Source of the DNA: Streptomyces olivochromogenes
GTDB taxonomy: Bacteria; Actinomycetota; Actinomycetes; Streptomycetales; Streptomycetaceae
Assembly: GCF_001514115.1 (NCBI RefSeq)
Contig: NZ_KQ948451.1
Location: forward strand, 1,241,608 to 1,305,607
Direction of reading: 5' to 3'
DNA length: 64,000 bases
This document shows positions 42,299 to 52,251 of this stretch, in pieces. Made by a program: the position numbers and the translations under genes. Every line of letters starts with the position of its first letter. Position 1 is the first letter of the stretch. The notes under the pieces were generated by a model. The model was not told the DNA's origin. It saw only the letters and a list, made by a program, of their open reading frames with translations, and made no database searches.

Positions 42299-43066
42299 AT
42301 GGTGGAACTCAAGACGGACACGTCGATCGACGAGATGTACGAAGCGGGCCAGGTCGTGGGCCGGGCGCTCACGGCGGTGCGCAAGGCGGCGGACGTGGGG
42401 GTCTCGTTGCTGGAGCTGGACGAGGTCGCCCACCAGGTGCTGCGTGACGCGGGCGCCGGCTCCCCCTTCCTCGGCTACCGGCCCTCGTTCGCACCCACCC
42501 CCTTCCCCGCGGTCATCTGCGCCTCGGTGAACGACGCGATCGTGCACGGCATCCCGACCGGTTACCGGTTGCGGGACGGCGACCTGGTCTCCATCGACTT
42601 CGGGGCCGAACTGGGCGGCTGGGTCGGCGACTCGGCGATCAGCTTCATCGTGGGCGAGCCCCGCGTGGCCGACGCGCGGCTCGTGGAGACCGCCGAGCGG
42701 GCCCTCGCGGCGGGCATCGAGGCGGCGGTCGTCGGCAACCGGATCGGGGACATCGCGCACGCCGTCGGCACGGTGTGCCGCGCGGCCGGGTACGGCATCC
42801 CGGACGGCTTCGGAGGCCACGGCGTGGGCCGTCGCATGCACGAGGACCCGTCCGTCCCGAACGAGGGCCGCCCGGGCCGCGGCCTCCCCCTGCGCCACGG
42901 CATGGTGCTCGCGATCGAGCCCATGCTCATCGGCGGCGGCACCGACGGCTTCCACGCGGCCCCCGACGGCTGGACGCTGCGCACCGACGACGGCTCCCGC
43001 GCGGCCCACACGGAACACACGGTGGCCATCACCCGGACGGGCCCACGCATCCTCACGGCACGCTGA
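42299..43066 (+). CDS. map: Type I methionine aminopeptidase
   Basis: 255 residues. The five metal ligands are recognisable: Asp in VSIDFGAEL near residue 100, Asp in GWVGDSAISF near 111, His in FGGHGVGRRMHEDP near 178, Glu in VLAIEPML near 210 and Glu in AAHTEHTVAI near 242. The enzyme removes the initiator Met. Streptomyces genomes usually have several map genes; this one, with a divergent XRE regulator and probably leaderless mRNA, looks like the accessory conditional copy rather than the ribosomal-operon one (inference). Confidence 0.92.
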   Translation: MVELKTDTSIDEMYEAGQVVGRALTAVRKAADVGVSLLELDEVAHQVLRDAGAGSPFLGYRPSFAPTPFPAVICASVNDAIVHGIPTGYRLRDGDLVSIDFGAELGGWVGDSAISFIVGEPRVADARLVETAERALAAGIEAAVVGNRIGDIAHAVGTVCRAAGYGIPDGFGGHGVGRRMHEDPSVPNEGRPGRGLPLRHGMVLAIEPMLIGGGTDGFHAAPDGWTLRTDDGSRAAHTEHTVAITRTGPRILTAR

Positions 43067-43111
43067 TCGCCACCGGCGCGCCGACGTCGCCGAGCGCGAG
43101 GGCGCCGCTCG

Positions 43112-44923
43112 CTACGACGCCGGTCGCACCACCATCGCCGAGCCGCCACCGCGCCGTACCTTCTCGGCGGCCGCCAGCCACCGGCCGTCGGGGAGGCGTT
43201 GGACGCCCGTCGCGGCGCCGATCTCGGGGTTGAGCTTGAAGGAGTGCCCGAGGGCTTCGAGCCGGGTCCGCAGGGCGCTGTCGTACAGGCCCGGTTCGAG
43301 TTCTGTCTGGGCCGCGTTGCGCTGGCTGGCGCGCGGGGCGGCGATGGCGTCCACCAGCGGCAGCCTCCGGTCCAGGAACTCCGTCAGGGTCTGCAGGACG
43401 GTGGTGATGATGGTCGCGCCGCCGGGCGAACCGAGCGCCACCACGGGCTGGTTGTGCCGGTCCAGGACGATCGTCGGGGAGATCGACGAGCGCGGGCGCT
43501 TACCGGGGCCGGGCAGGTTCGGGTCGTGGACGGCCGGGTTGGCCGGGGTGAAGGAGAAGTCCGTCAGCTCGTTGTTGAGGAGGAATCCGCGCCCCGGAAC
43601 GGTGATCCCGCTGCCGCCGGTCTGCTCGATGGTGAGGGTGTAGGAGACGACGTTGCCCCACTTGTCGGCCACCGTGAGATGGGTGGTGTTCTCGCCCTCG
43701 TACGTCGTCGGGGCGGCCGTGCCGCCGGTGGAGCAGGCCGCCGGACTGCGCGGGTCGCCCGGTGCGAGCGGGCTCGTCAGGACCGCGTCGTCCTTGATCA
43801 GGCAGGCGCGCGAATCGGCGTACTTCTGCGAGAGGAGTTCCTTCGTGGGGACGTCCTCGAAGGCGGGATCGCCCACCCAGCGCCCCCGGTCCGCGAACGC
43901 GATCCGGCTGGCCTCGATGTAGTGGTGCAGGTACTGGACCTCGCTCGCCTTCGAAAGGTCCGTCTTCTCAAGGATGTTGAGGGCCTCGCCGACCGTGGTG
44001 CCACCGGAGGAGGACGGGGCGATCGAGTAGACCTTCCGGCCGCGGTACGACGTCTCCGTCGGCGCCTGTCGCTTCGCGCGGTAGGCCGCCAGGTCCTTCG
44101 ACGACAGCTTGCCCGGGCGGGCGTCGTAGCCCGAAGCCGGGTCCACCGGGGGCTTGTTCACGGTGGCGACGATGTCCTTGCCGAGGTCGCCGTGGTAGAT
44201 CGCGCCGACACCCTTCTTGCCCAACTCCTCGTAGGTCTTGGCGAGATCGGGGTTCGTGAAGATCGATCCGACCACGGGGAGCGAGCCGCCGGGCAGGAAC
44301 AGCTTCGCGGTGTCCGGGAAGTTCTTGAAGCGCGCCTGGTTGGACTCGGTCTGCGAGCGGAAGGTCGCGTCGACCGTGAACCCGTCGCGCGCGATCCGCT
44401 CCGCGGGCTTCAGGACGCTCCCGAGCCGCTTGCTGCCCCAGCTGTCCAGCGCCGTCTGCCAGGTCGCGGGCGTGCCCGGCGTGCCCACGCTCAGCCCGCT
44501 GGTGACGGCGTCCGCGAAGGCGAGCGGCCGGCCGTTCTCCAGGAAGAGCCCCGAGTCGGCGGTCAGCGGCGCGGTCTCACGGCCGTCGATCGTATGCACC
44601 GTACGGGACTTGGCGTCGTAGTAGACGAAGTAGCCGCCCCCGCCGACGCCGGAGGAGTACGGCTCGGTGACGCCCAGGGCCGCCGCGGTGGCGACCGCCG
44701 CGTCCACGGCGTTGCCGCCCTTCTTCAGGACCTCGATCCCGGCGGCGGAGGCGTCGGCGTCGACGCTGGCCACGGCACCGCCGTAGCCGACGGCGACCGG
44801 CACCTTCGCCGGGGTGGCACGGGAGGAAGCCGTCCCTGCGGCAGGTGGCGCCGCCGCACCGACCGACACCACCGCGGCCGAAACCGCCAAGACCGCCAGA
44901 TTCCGCGCAACAGGGCGACGCAT
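43112..44923 (-). CDS. ggt: Secreted gamma-glutamyltransferase
   Basis: 603 residues. The N-terminus MRRPVARNLAVLAVSAAVVSVGAAAPPAAG is a signal peptide. The catalytic layout is complete: VEVLKKGGNAVDAAVATAAALGVTEPYSSGVGGGGYFVYYD, nucleophile Thr in YEGENTTHLTVADKWGNVVS near residue 412, and ALGSPGGATIITTVLQ near 490. The precursor cleaves itself into large and small subunits and breaks gamma-glutamyl bonds of glutathione, mycothiol-related or poly-gamma-glutamate compounds outside the cell. It is convergent with map. It resembles the classical enzyme more closely than the protein at 23927-25750. Confidence 0.92.
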   Translation of the reverse strand: MRRPVARNLAVLAVSAAVVSVGAAAPPAAGTASSRATPAKVPVAVGYGGAVASVDADASAAGIEVLKKGGNAVDAAVATAAALGVTEPYSSGVGGGGYFVYYDAKSRTVHTIDGRETAPLTADSGLFLENGRPLAFADAVTSGLSVGTPGTPATWQTALDSWGSKRLGSVLKPAERIARDGFTVDATFRSQTESNQARFKNFPDTAKLFLPGGSLPVVGSIFTNPDLAKTYEELGKKGVGAIYHGDLGKDIVATVNKPPVDPASGYDARPGKLSSKDLAAYRAKRQAPTETSYRGRKVYSIAPSSSGGTTVGEALNILEKTDLSKASEVQYLHHYIEASRIAFADRGRWVGDPAFEDVPTKELLSQKYADSRACLIKDDAVLTSPLAPGDPRSPAACSTGGTAAPTTYEGENTTHLTVADKWGNVVSYTLTIEQTGGSGITVPGRGFLLNNELTDFSFTPANPAVHDPNLPGPGKRPRSSISPTIVLDRHNQPVVALGSPGGATIITTVLQTLTEFLDRRLPLVDAIAAPRASQRNAAQTELEPGLYDSALRTRLEALGHSFKLNPEIGAATGVQRLPDGRWLAAAEKVRRGGGSAMVVRPAS

Positions 44924-45027
44924 CCGTACCTCCAGTCAACAGCCGTCCGCGCAGCGTAACTTCACCGCACCCCTCCCGTCAGGACCCCCTCGAACACCGG
45001 TCCGCACTCCCGATACCATGCGCGCCC

Positions 45028-45786
45028 ATGAATGACGACGTGCGCAACATCGTCCTCGGCGTGGTCGCCGCCGCCATCAGCGCCGCGCTCGGCTGGCTCG
45101 CCCGCACCTACCTCTGGAAGCGCAGACTCCGGCGCAAGCAGGCGTTCTTCGGGCTGCCCGACAACTCCGAGTCGCTCCTGGTGGTGAACCGCGAGGCGGG
45201 CGGCCCGGAGCTCACGGTGATGCGCTTCGACGTGTTCGCGCTGCTCGAACTCGCCGCGCTGATCAAGGACTGCGGCGCACACGCCCAGGTCGTCGCGCAC
45301 GACGCCGCGCAGCAGGGGTTCGGGGAGCGGACCGAGTTCTGTGTGGGCGGGCCCTCGTCCAACCGGCGGATGGCCGCGCACCTGCACTCCCTGCTGCCGG
45401 GCATCCAGGTGAACACCGACGCCGAACCGGGCCCGGACCGCGGCGCCTTCCAGATCGGCAGCGAGCGCTACCTCCTGGAGCCGGGGAAGGGCGAGTACGT
45501 GATCCTCGCCCGACTGATCGCCGGACAGGAACGCGGGACGCGGCCCGTCTTCCTCTTCTGCGGGCAGCGCGCGATCACCAACCAGGCGGCGACCCGTTAT
45601 CTCGCCCGCAACCACGAACGGCTGGCACGCAAGCACGGTGGCAACTCCTTCGTACTGCTGCTGAAGGTGGTGAACTCGCACGCGTACGGGCCCGATGTCG
45701 TCGAGCTCGTCGCGGATGTGACCCCGGCCGCCCAGACCCCGCTGCCCACACCTGTGCCGGCTCGCAACTCCCACCGCGCCTCGTAG
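45028..45786 (+). CDS. Membrane-anchored hypothetical protein
   Basis: 252 residues. One N-terminal helix (IVLGVVAAAISAALGWLARTYLW, residues 8-30) is followed by KRRLRRKQAFFGLP, so the soluble part is cytoplasmic by the positive-inside rule. The domain alternates strands and helices (ESLLVVNREAGGPELTVMRFDVFALLELAALIKDCGAHAQVVAHD), with GGPSSNRRMAAHLHSLLPG as a possible ligand loop. I do not recognise the family. The stop codon lies in a 19-base direct duplication (45777-45812). Confidence 0.7.
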   Translation: MNDDVRNIVLGVVAAAISAALGWLARTYLWKRRLRRKQAFFGLPDNSESLLVVNREAGGPELTVMRFDVFALLELAALIKDCGAHAQVVAHDAAQQGFGERTEFCVGGPSSNRRMAAHLHSLLPGIQVNTDAEPGPDRGAFQIGSERYLLEPGKGEYVILARLIAGQERGTRPVFLFCGQRAITNQAATRYLARNHERLARKHGGNSFVLLLKVVNSHAYGPDVVELVADVTPAAQTPLPTPVPARNSHRAS

Positions 45787-45812
45787 ATCTCACCTCGCCT
45801 CGTAGATTTCAC
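45777..45812. repeat. 19-bp-pitch duplication spanning a stop codon
   Basis: CGCCTCGTAGATCTCAC (45777) and CGCCTCGTAGATTTCAC (45796) differ at one base. The TAG stop of the membrane-anchored protein is in the first copy, and a second TAG is in the other. Confidence 0.8.
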
Positions 45813-45828
45813 GGCCCTCGAACAATCT

Positions 45829-45867
45829 TTACCCGTGCGTAACTTACCGACGGGTTACTTCCGGTAA
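45829..45867. promoter_or_regulatory. TTAC...GTAA dyads upstream of the CocE-like gene
   Basis: TTACCCGTGCGTAA (45829-45842) and TTACTTCCGGTAA (45855-45867) are inverted TTAC/GTAA pairs with 6- and 5-base spacers, with additional TTACCG half-sites at 45844 and 45878. They lie 55-93 bases before the GTG start at 45922, where a promoter is expected. The bound regulator is unknown. Confidence 0.4.
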
Positions 45868-45921
45868 AGCAGCGAGGTTACCGTCGGGTCACATTCTACT
45901 GACACGAGTGAGGAGTGGCCC

Positions 45922-47490
45922 GTGGGACACCATCGTCATGCCCTGCGCACGTCCGCCGTCGGTGCCGTATCCGCAGCCCTGATCGCCGGTACCGCCCTCG
46001 GGCTCGCCCCCACCGCCCAGGCGGCCTCAGCCTCCGTCCGCTTCGTCGACATCGCCGGAGACGGCGGCACGGTCCTCAAGGCCAATGTCGTCACCCCCGC
46101 GGGCGCCGACGGCAGCCGCAGGTACCCGCTCCTCGTCATGCCGACGAGCTGGGGCCTGCCCCAGGTCGAGTACCTCGCACAGGCCCAGAAGCTCGCCGAC
46201 TCCGGCTATGTGGTGCTCACGTACAACGTGCGCGGCTTCTGGCAGTCCGGCGGCGAGATAGAAGTGGCGGGACCGCCCGACGTGGCCGACGCCTCCAAGG
46301 TGATCGACTGGGCGCTGGCGAACACCCCGGCCGACGCCCAGAAGGTCGGCATGGCGGGCGTCTCCTACGGCGCCGGGATCAGCCTGCTCGCCGCCGCCCA
46401 CGACAAGAGGATCAAGGCGGTCTCCGCCATGAGCGGCTGGGCCGACCTCATCGACTCGATCTACTCGGGCCGCACCCAGCACTCCCAGGCCACCGCCCTG
46501 CTCGGCGTCGCGGGGACTGTCACCGGGCACCCGAGCGCCGAACTCCAGCAGACCCTCAAGGACTTCTTCGCCTCGAACCTGTCGAAGGAGCAGGAGATGA
46601 TCGCCTGGGGGAAGAAACGTTCCCCCGAGACCTATGTCGACCAGCTCAACAAGAACGGCGCGGCCGTCTTCATGGCCAACGGCTGGGGCGACACGATCTT
46701 CGCACCCAACCAGTACGCCAAATTCTACGAGGAGTTGACCGGCCCCAAGCGCCTGGAGTTCCGCCCCGGCGACCACGCCACCGCCGAGTTGACCGGTCTG
46801 TTCGGGCTCCCCAACGACGTGTGGACGGACACCGGCCGCTGGTTCGACCACTACCTCAGGGGCGTCGACAACGGCATCGACCGTGAGCAGCCCGTCCAGC
46901 TCAAGCCCCGCACCACCGGCGCCTACGAGGGCTACCCCGACTGGAAGTCGGTCGGCGCGACCAGGAAGAAGATCGCCCTCGCGGGCACCACCACGATCCA
47001 CACCAACGTCGACTCGGGCGCGGACGGCGGGATCATCTTCCTCTCCAGCATCCTCGACCAGATCGCCCAGGTGCCCCCGATGGCGTCGATCCCGCTGCTG
47101 CCGCGCCGCTGGGCGGCCGTCTGGCAGTCGGAGAGGTACGGGAGCGTCCAGCGAGTGCGCGGAACCACCACGCTGCACACCACGCTCACTCCGACCAAGG
47201 AGAGCGGCACCCTCGTCGCCTACCTCTACGACGTGGGCCCGCTCGGCCTCGGCAAGCTGGTCAGCAACGCGCCGTACACCTTCCACGGGCAGACGCCCGG
47301 AAAGCCGTTCGGCGTCGACCTGGAGCTGTACTCCACGGCCTACGACGTCCCGGCAGGGCATCGGCTCGCCCTGGTCGTCGACACGGTCGACCCGCTCTAC
47401 ATCGAGCACAACCCGTCCGGCGCGCAGCTGACCTTCTCCTCACCGGCGAACGACCCGTCCTACGTGTCCGTTCCCCTGCGCGAGCAGTGA
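45922..47490 (+). CDS. Secreted CocE/NonD-type hydrolase (X-Pro dipeptidyl-peptidase/acylase family)
   Basis: 522 residues, GTG start behind GAGGAG. The signal peptide runs to about AQA (residue 33). The alpha/beta hydrolase core has VLTYNVRGFWQSGGE near residue 100, nucleophile Ser in VGMAGVSYGAGISLLAA near 151, Asp in MANGWGDTIFAPNQ near 257 and His in RPGDHATAELTG near 288. The C-terminal beta-sandwich (about 340-520) is the X-Pro dipeptidyl-peptidase C-terminal type. It acts on peptides or acyl esters outside the cell; substrate unknown. Confidence 0.87.
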   Translation: MGHHRHALRTSAVGAVSAALIAGTALGLAPTAQAASASVRFVDIAGDGGTVLKANVVTPAGADGSRRYPLLVMPTSWGLPQVEYLAQAQKLADSGYVVLTYNVRGFWQSGGEIEVAGPPDVADASKVIDWALANTPADAQKVGMAGVSYGAGISLLAAAHDKRIKAVSAMSGWADLIDSIYSGRTQHSQATALLGVAGTVTGHPSAELQQTLKDFFASNLSKEQEMIAWGKKRSPETYVDQLNKNGAAVFMANGWGDTIFAPNQYAKFYEELTGPKRLEFRPGDHATAELTGLFGLPNDVWTDTGRWFDHYLRGVDNGIDREQPVQLKPRTTGAYEGYPDWKSVGATRKKIALAGTTTIHTNVDSGADGGIIFLSSILDQIAQVPPMASIPLLPRRWAAVWQSERYGSVQRVRGTTTLHTTLTPTKESGTLVAYLYDVGPLGLGKLVSNAPYTFHGQTPGKPFGVDLELYSTAYDVPAGHRLALVVDTVDPLYIEHNPSGAQLTFSSPANDPSYVSVPLREQ

Positions 47491-47541
47491 TCTCCGGCTG
47501 CTGGCGCCGGCCGGGTCTGGCCCTGTGAGCTGCTGCTCCCC

Positions 47542-48432
47542 CTACAGTCGCGGGGCTGTGGGGGGACCCCCACCCGGCAGCAGCGTCCCTGGTTCGGCCG
47601 GTGCCACATTCACGGCCTCGGTCTTGGGACTGCGCTGCTCCCGCCGGGACACCCACTGGGCGAACCAGGAGAGCAGCATGCACATCCCGATGTAGATCGG
47701 CGAGATCACCATCACCACGGGGATGAACGGCAAATCGTAGTCGAGGTTCGAGGCGATCAGTTTCCCGGCGTGGAGAAACTCCTCGTAGGTGATGAGATAG
47801 CCGAGCGAGGTGTCCTTCAGGGCCACCACGAGTTGGCTGATGATGGCGGGCAGCATGGCCCGCACGGCCTGCGGGACGAGGACGTACGTCATGACCTGGG
47901 TCTTGCGCATGCCGAGCGCGAACGCGGCCTCCCGCTGGCCGCGTTCGACGGAGTTGACGCCGGAGCGGAAGACCTCGGCGAGCACCGAGCCGTTGTAGAG
48001 GGTCAGCCCCGCGACCAGCGCGGGCAGCGGCTGCACCTTCAGCGCCACGAAGATGAAGAAGATCATCACCAGTACGGGCATCGCGCGGAAGAACTCGACG
48101 ACCAGCGCGCAGACCCAGCGCACCGGACGGTGGTCGGACAGGCGTCCCGTCGCGAGCACGGTGCCCAGCGCCAGCGAGAGCACCGCGGCCATCGCGAAGG
48201 CCTTCAGCGTGTTGCCCAGTCCCCGCAGCAGCAGTTCCTGGATGCCCTTGTACTCGAACGGCATCCACTTCGTGTAGGTGAACTGGTCGGTGTCGAAGAG
48301 GAGATAGAGGATCCAGCCGACCAGGGCGAGGATCAGGGCGGTGGACACGGCCGCGTAGAGCCGGTGCCGCTGACGGGTCCTGGGTCCGGGAACGTCGTAC
48401 AGGGCGGTGGATTCAGGGGCGGTGGCGGTCAT
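47542..48432 (-). CDS. gluD: Glutamate ABC transporter permease GluD
   Basis: 296 residues, six or so helices. The EAA loop is EAAFALGMRKTQVMTYVLVPQAVRAMLPAII near residue 170, which docks to the ATPase. The polar amino acid permease pattern (FRAMPVLVMIFFIFVAL) fits. ATG 48432 overlaps the gluC stop (ATGA), so the upstream open frame is not used. Last gene of gluABCD. Confidence 0.92.
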   Translation of the reverse strand: MTATAPESTALYDVPGPRTRQRHRLYAAVSTALILALVGWILYLLFDTDQFTYTKWMPFEYKGIQELLLRGLGNTLKAFAMAAVLSLALGTVLATGRLSDHRPVRWVCALVVEFFRAMPVLVMIFFIFVALKVQPLPALVAGLTLYNGSVLAEVFRSGVNSVERGQREAAFALGMRKTQVMTYVLVPQAVRAMLPAIISQLVVALKDTSLGYLITYEEFLHAGKLIASNLDYDLPFIPVVMVISPIYIGMCMLLSWFAQWVSRREQRSPKTEAVNVAPAEPGTLLPGGGPPTAPRL

Positions 48433-49073
48433 CGGGCGACTCCCCAGCGCTGTTCGAGGTAGTTGAAGATCGCGCTGATGGTGAGGGTGATGATCAGATA
48501 GCCGACGGCGATCCAGATGAAGGTCCAGACGATGTTGTAGCCGAGCTCGCTCAGCGTCTTGTAGGTCCCGAGCAGTTCGTTGACGCTGAACGCCCCGGCG
48601 ATCGCCGAGTTCTTGGCGAGGGCGATGAGCGTGGAGCCGATGGGCGGGATCACGGACCGGAACGCCTGCGGCAGGACGACCACGGACAGCGTCTGGCTGA
48701 AGGTCATGCCGAGGCTGCGGGCCGCCTCGCCCTGTCCCTTGGGCACGGTGTTGATGCCCGAGCGCAGCGCCTCGCAGATGAACGCGGAGGTGTAGCAGCC
48801 GAGCGCCAGGATCGCGAACACCTTGAAGGGCAGCACGAGTCCGAACCGGGGCAGCCCGAGCAGCACGGCGAAGAACAGCAGGGTGAGCGGGGTGTTGCGC
48901 AGCACGGTCACCCACACCGTGCCGAAGGCCCGCAGGGAGCCGACCGGCGCGACCCGGAACGACGCCATCAGGAAGCCGAGCACGAGGGCCAGCACGCTCG
49001 CGTAGACGGTGAGTTCGACCGTGCCGAGGAATCCCTGGGCGAAGGTGTGGAAGTTGTCGGTCAGTACGTTCAC
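48429..49073 (-). CDS. gluC: Glutamate ABC transporter permease GluC
   Basis: 214 residues. It has the permease start FAQGFLGTVELTVYASVLALVLGFLMASFRV and the EAA loop GQGEAARSLGMTFSQTLSVVVLPQAFRSVIPP near residue 120. It pairs with GluD to form the membrane channel. It is 11 bases downstream of gluB and overlaps gluD by four bases. Confidence 0.93.
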   Translation of the reverse strand: MNVLTDNFHTFAQGFLGTVELTVYASVLALVLGFLMASFRVAPVGSLRAFGTVWVTVLRNTPLTLLFFAVLLGLPRFGLVLPFKVFAILALGCYTSAFICEALRSGINTVPKGQGEAARSLGMTFSQTLSVVVLPQAFRSVIPPIGSTLIALAKNSAIAGAFSVNELLGTYKTLSELGYNIVWTFIWIAVGYLIITLTISAIFNYLEQRWGVAR

Positions 49074-49084
49074 ATCGGCCTCGC

Positions 49085-50002
49085 TCAGCTCGCCGGGTAG
49101 CGGTCGATGGCGGGCGGGGTGGGCGCCGGCACTCCGGAGAGCCCGAGCGTCGCCTCGTACGCCCTCTTCCAGTCGCCGTTCTTCTCACGGGCCTCCAACG
49201 CGTCGTCGAGTGCGAACCGCAGCGCGTTGTCGTCGCGCGGCACGCCGATGCCGTACGGCTCCTTCGAGAACGGCCTGCCGACGACCTTGAGTTCGTCGGG
49301 CACCTTCGCCGCGTAGCCGATCAGGATCGCGTCGTCGGTGGTGACGGCGTCGACCTGGTAGGTGAGCAGGTTGTCGACGCAGACCGAGTAGGTGTCGTAG
49401 GCGACGAGCGTCGCCCTCGGGTAGTCGGTCTGGATGCGCTGGTACGGCGTCGAACCGGCCGCCGAGCAGACGCGTTTGCCGGCGAGGTCCTGGGGGCCGT
49501 GGATGTCCTTCTCGTTCTTGCGTACGAGCAGCGACTGACCGGCCATGTAGTAGGGGCCCGCGAAGCCGACGAGTTTCTTGCGGTTGTCGTTGATGGTGTA
49601 GGTGCCGACGTAGAAGTCGATCTGACCGTTCTGCAGGGCGGTTTCGCGGTTGGCCGAGGCGATCGTCTTGAAACGGATGGTGCTCGGGTCGAAGCCGAGC
49701 GAGGCCGACATCATCCTGGCGATCTCGATGTCGAAGCCGGAGTAGGTGCCGCTCGCCGGGTCCTTCTCGCCCAGGTACGGCTGGTCCTCCTTGACGCCGA
49801 TGTTGAGGTAGCCGCGCTTTCTGGCCCTCTCCCAGGTGGGCGAGGAGGGGAGTTCGAAGCCCTCCGCCACCTGGTAGTGGGGCAGCTTGCCGGCGGCCGG
49901 TCCCTTGGTGGGCGGACTGCCCTCCTTGCCGCAGGCGGCCGTCAGCAGCGCGATGCACACGAGGGCGGCCACGGCCAGGCGCGCAGGTGTCGTACGGATC
50001 AT
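49085..50002 (-). CDS. gluB: Glutamate-binding lipoprotein GluB
   Basis: 305 residues. Signal and lipobox LTAACGKEG place the Cys near residue 25. The solute-binding fold shows LNIGVKEDQPYLGEKDPASGTYSGFDIEIARMMSASLG, and FYVGTYTINDNRKKLVGFAGPYYMAGQSLLV. It captures glutamate or aspartate outside the membrane and delivers it to GluCD. Confidence 0.92.
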   Translation of the reverse strand: MIRTTPARLAVAALVCIALLTAACGKEGSPPTKGPAAGKLPHYQVAEGFELPSSPTWERARKRGYLNIGVKEDQPYLGEKDPASGTYSGFDIEIARMMSASLGFDPSTIRFKTIASANRETALQNGQIDFYVGTYTINDNRKKLVGFAGPYYMAGQSLLVRKNEKDIHGPQDLAGKRVCSAAGSTPYQRIQTDYPRATLVAYDTYSVCVDNLLTYQVDAVTTDDAILIGYAAKVPDELKVVGRPFSKEPYGIGVPRDDNALRFALDDALEAREKNGDWKRAYEATLGLSGVPAPTPPAIDRYPAS

Positions 50003-50018
50003 GGTCGTACTCCCCCGC

Positions 50019-50762
<744 letters not shown>

Positions 50763-50902
50763 GCCCGGCCCTACCCACTCTCAGCTGTGTCGCAGAAGCC
50801 GCAAACTATCCGGGCAGGGTGACCCCCCATACGCGACACGCACTTTTCGGGCATTAGCCGTATTTATGAAGTTTCTGGTTTACGGCGTCACGGCGGGACG
50901 GG

Positions 50903-51343
50903 CTATCCCTCCGACACCTCCGCGTACAGCTGGGAGAGTTCGGGGGCACCGCTGGACGCCCAGGTGTGGCCGGAGGCGACGACATCGATCTCCCGGCCGG
51001 AGGCCAGCCGCACCGCCGGGTGGCCGTTGGGCCAGACCTCCCAGCGGGCGCCGGGCACCGTGCGCACGATGACCGAGCCGAGATAGAGCCCCGCGTCGTT
51101 GCCGAGCCATGGCAGGCTCTCCTCGTCGTCGCGCCAGCGCGGCAGCAGCTGGTCCAGCGCTTCCAACGAGGCGACGGAGTCGTCGAGTTCGACGCCCGCC
51201 TGATGGGCCTGCGAGCGCAGCAGCTCGCACTCGGAGAGGAGTTCGGCGACGCCCTCGGAGTCGTGATCACCGTCGGAGAACACCGCGACGCCGAAGGCGG
51301 GACCGTGCTTCTTGCGCCAGGTGCCCAGGAAAGGGATGTTCAT
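50903..51343 (-). CDS. Conserved hypothetical protein, DUF6278-like
   Basis: 146 residues from ATG 51343. It opens MNIPFLGTWRKKHGPAFGVAVFSDGDHDSEGVAELLSECELLRSQAHQAG, has an acidic helix (DDSVASLEALDQLLPRWRDDEES) and the strand-rich end YLGSVIVRTVPGARWEVWPNGHPAVRLASGREIDVV. This matches a conserved actinomycete protein of unknown function that I place in DUF6278 from memory of the pattern. The open frame upstream of the ATG overlaps exonuclease III and is not credible. Confidence 0.65.
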   Translation of the reverse strand: MNIPFLGTWRKKHGPAFGVAVFSDGDHDSEGVAELLSECELLRSQAHQAGVELDDSVASLEALDQLLPRWRDDEESLPWLGNDAGLYLGSVIVRTVPGARWEVWPNGHPAVRLASGREIDVVASGHTWASSGAPELSQLYAEVSEG

Positions 51344-51399
51344 ACGCCCAGCGTGACATTCGCACTCCGGGTCGCACCACAGGCGCGCCCCGGGGGCCT

Positions 51400-52179
51400 T
51401 CACACGTCGAGGTCCACCACGACCGGCGCGTGGTCCGACGCGCCCTTGCCCTTGCGCTCCTCGCGGTCCACATAGGAGTCGGTGACCGCCTTGGCGAACG
51501 GCTCGTTGCCGTAGACCAGGTCGATGCGCATGCCGCGGTTCTTGGGGAAGCCCAGCTGACGGTAGTCCCAGTACGTGAACGGGTGGTCGTACTTCAGGGG
51601 CCGCGGGACCACGTCCGACAGGCCCGACTCGCGCAGCGCGGCGAGGGCCGCCCGCTCGGCCGGGGTGACGTGGGTGGCCCCCTCGAAGAGGGAGATGTCC
51701 CAGACGTCGTCGTCCGTCGGCGCCACGTTGTAGTCGCCCAGCACGGCGAAGGGACGGCTGCCCGCCGCGTCGCCCGCGACCGCGGCCTTGAGGGCCTCGA
51801 ACCACTGGATCTTGTAGGCGTAGTGGGGGTGGTCCACCTCGCGTCCGTTCGGCACGTACACCGACCAGACGCGGACCGGGCCGCAGGTCGCGGAGACGGC
51901 CCGGGGCTCCTCCACGCCCTCGTAACCGGGGTCACCGGGCAGCCCCTTGACCACGTCCTCCAGGCCGACGCGGGAGAGCACCGCCACTCCGTTCCACCGC
52001 CCGGTCGCGTGGACCGCCGCCTCGTAGCCCAGCTCGCGCAGCTCGTCGACGGGGAACTGCTCGGCGGCGACCTTGGCCTCCTGGAGGCACAGCACGTCCG
52101 TGCCGCTGCTCTCCAGCCAGGCCAGCAGCCTCGGGAGGCGAGCGGTGATCGAGTTCACGTTCCAGGTCGCGATGCGCAT
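51400..52179 (-). CDS. xth: Exodeoxyribonuclease III
   Basis: 259 residues. The exonuclease-endonuclease-phosphatase motifs are MRIATWNVNSITARLPRLL at the start, LCLQEAKV with the metal Glu near residue 34, VLGDYNVAPTDDDVWD near 148-155 and the end SDHAPVVVDLDV. It cuts at abasic sites and removes 3' blocking groups in base-excision repair. The family length is normal. Confidence 0.93.
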   Translation of the reverse strand: MRIATWNVNSITARLPRLLAWLESSGTDVLCLQEAKVAAEQFPVDELRELGYEAAVHATGRWNGVAVLSRVGLEDVVKGLPGDPGYEGVEEPRAVSATCGPVRVWSVYVPNGREVDHPHYAYKIQWFEALKAAVAGDAAGSRPFAVLGDYNVAPTDDDVWDISLFEGATHVTPAERAALAALRESGLSDVVPRPLKYDHPFTYWDYRQLGFPKNRGMRIDLVYGNEPFAKAVTDSYVDREERKGKGASDHAPVVVDLDV

Positions 52180-52251
52180 GCCTCACAACCTACCGGGCGG
52201 GTACGACAACGGGCCGCCGCGCCCGCCCGGCGCCCCCGCTCTCGGGTGTGC

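Noticed and set aside
43199..44959. Long + strand open frame opposite the secreted gamma-glutamyltransferase
   Set aside because: Antisense shadow; the minus strand has a signal peptide and all catalytic motifs.
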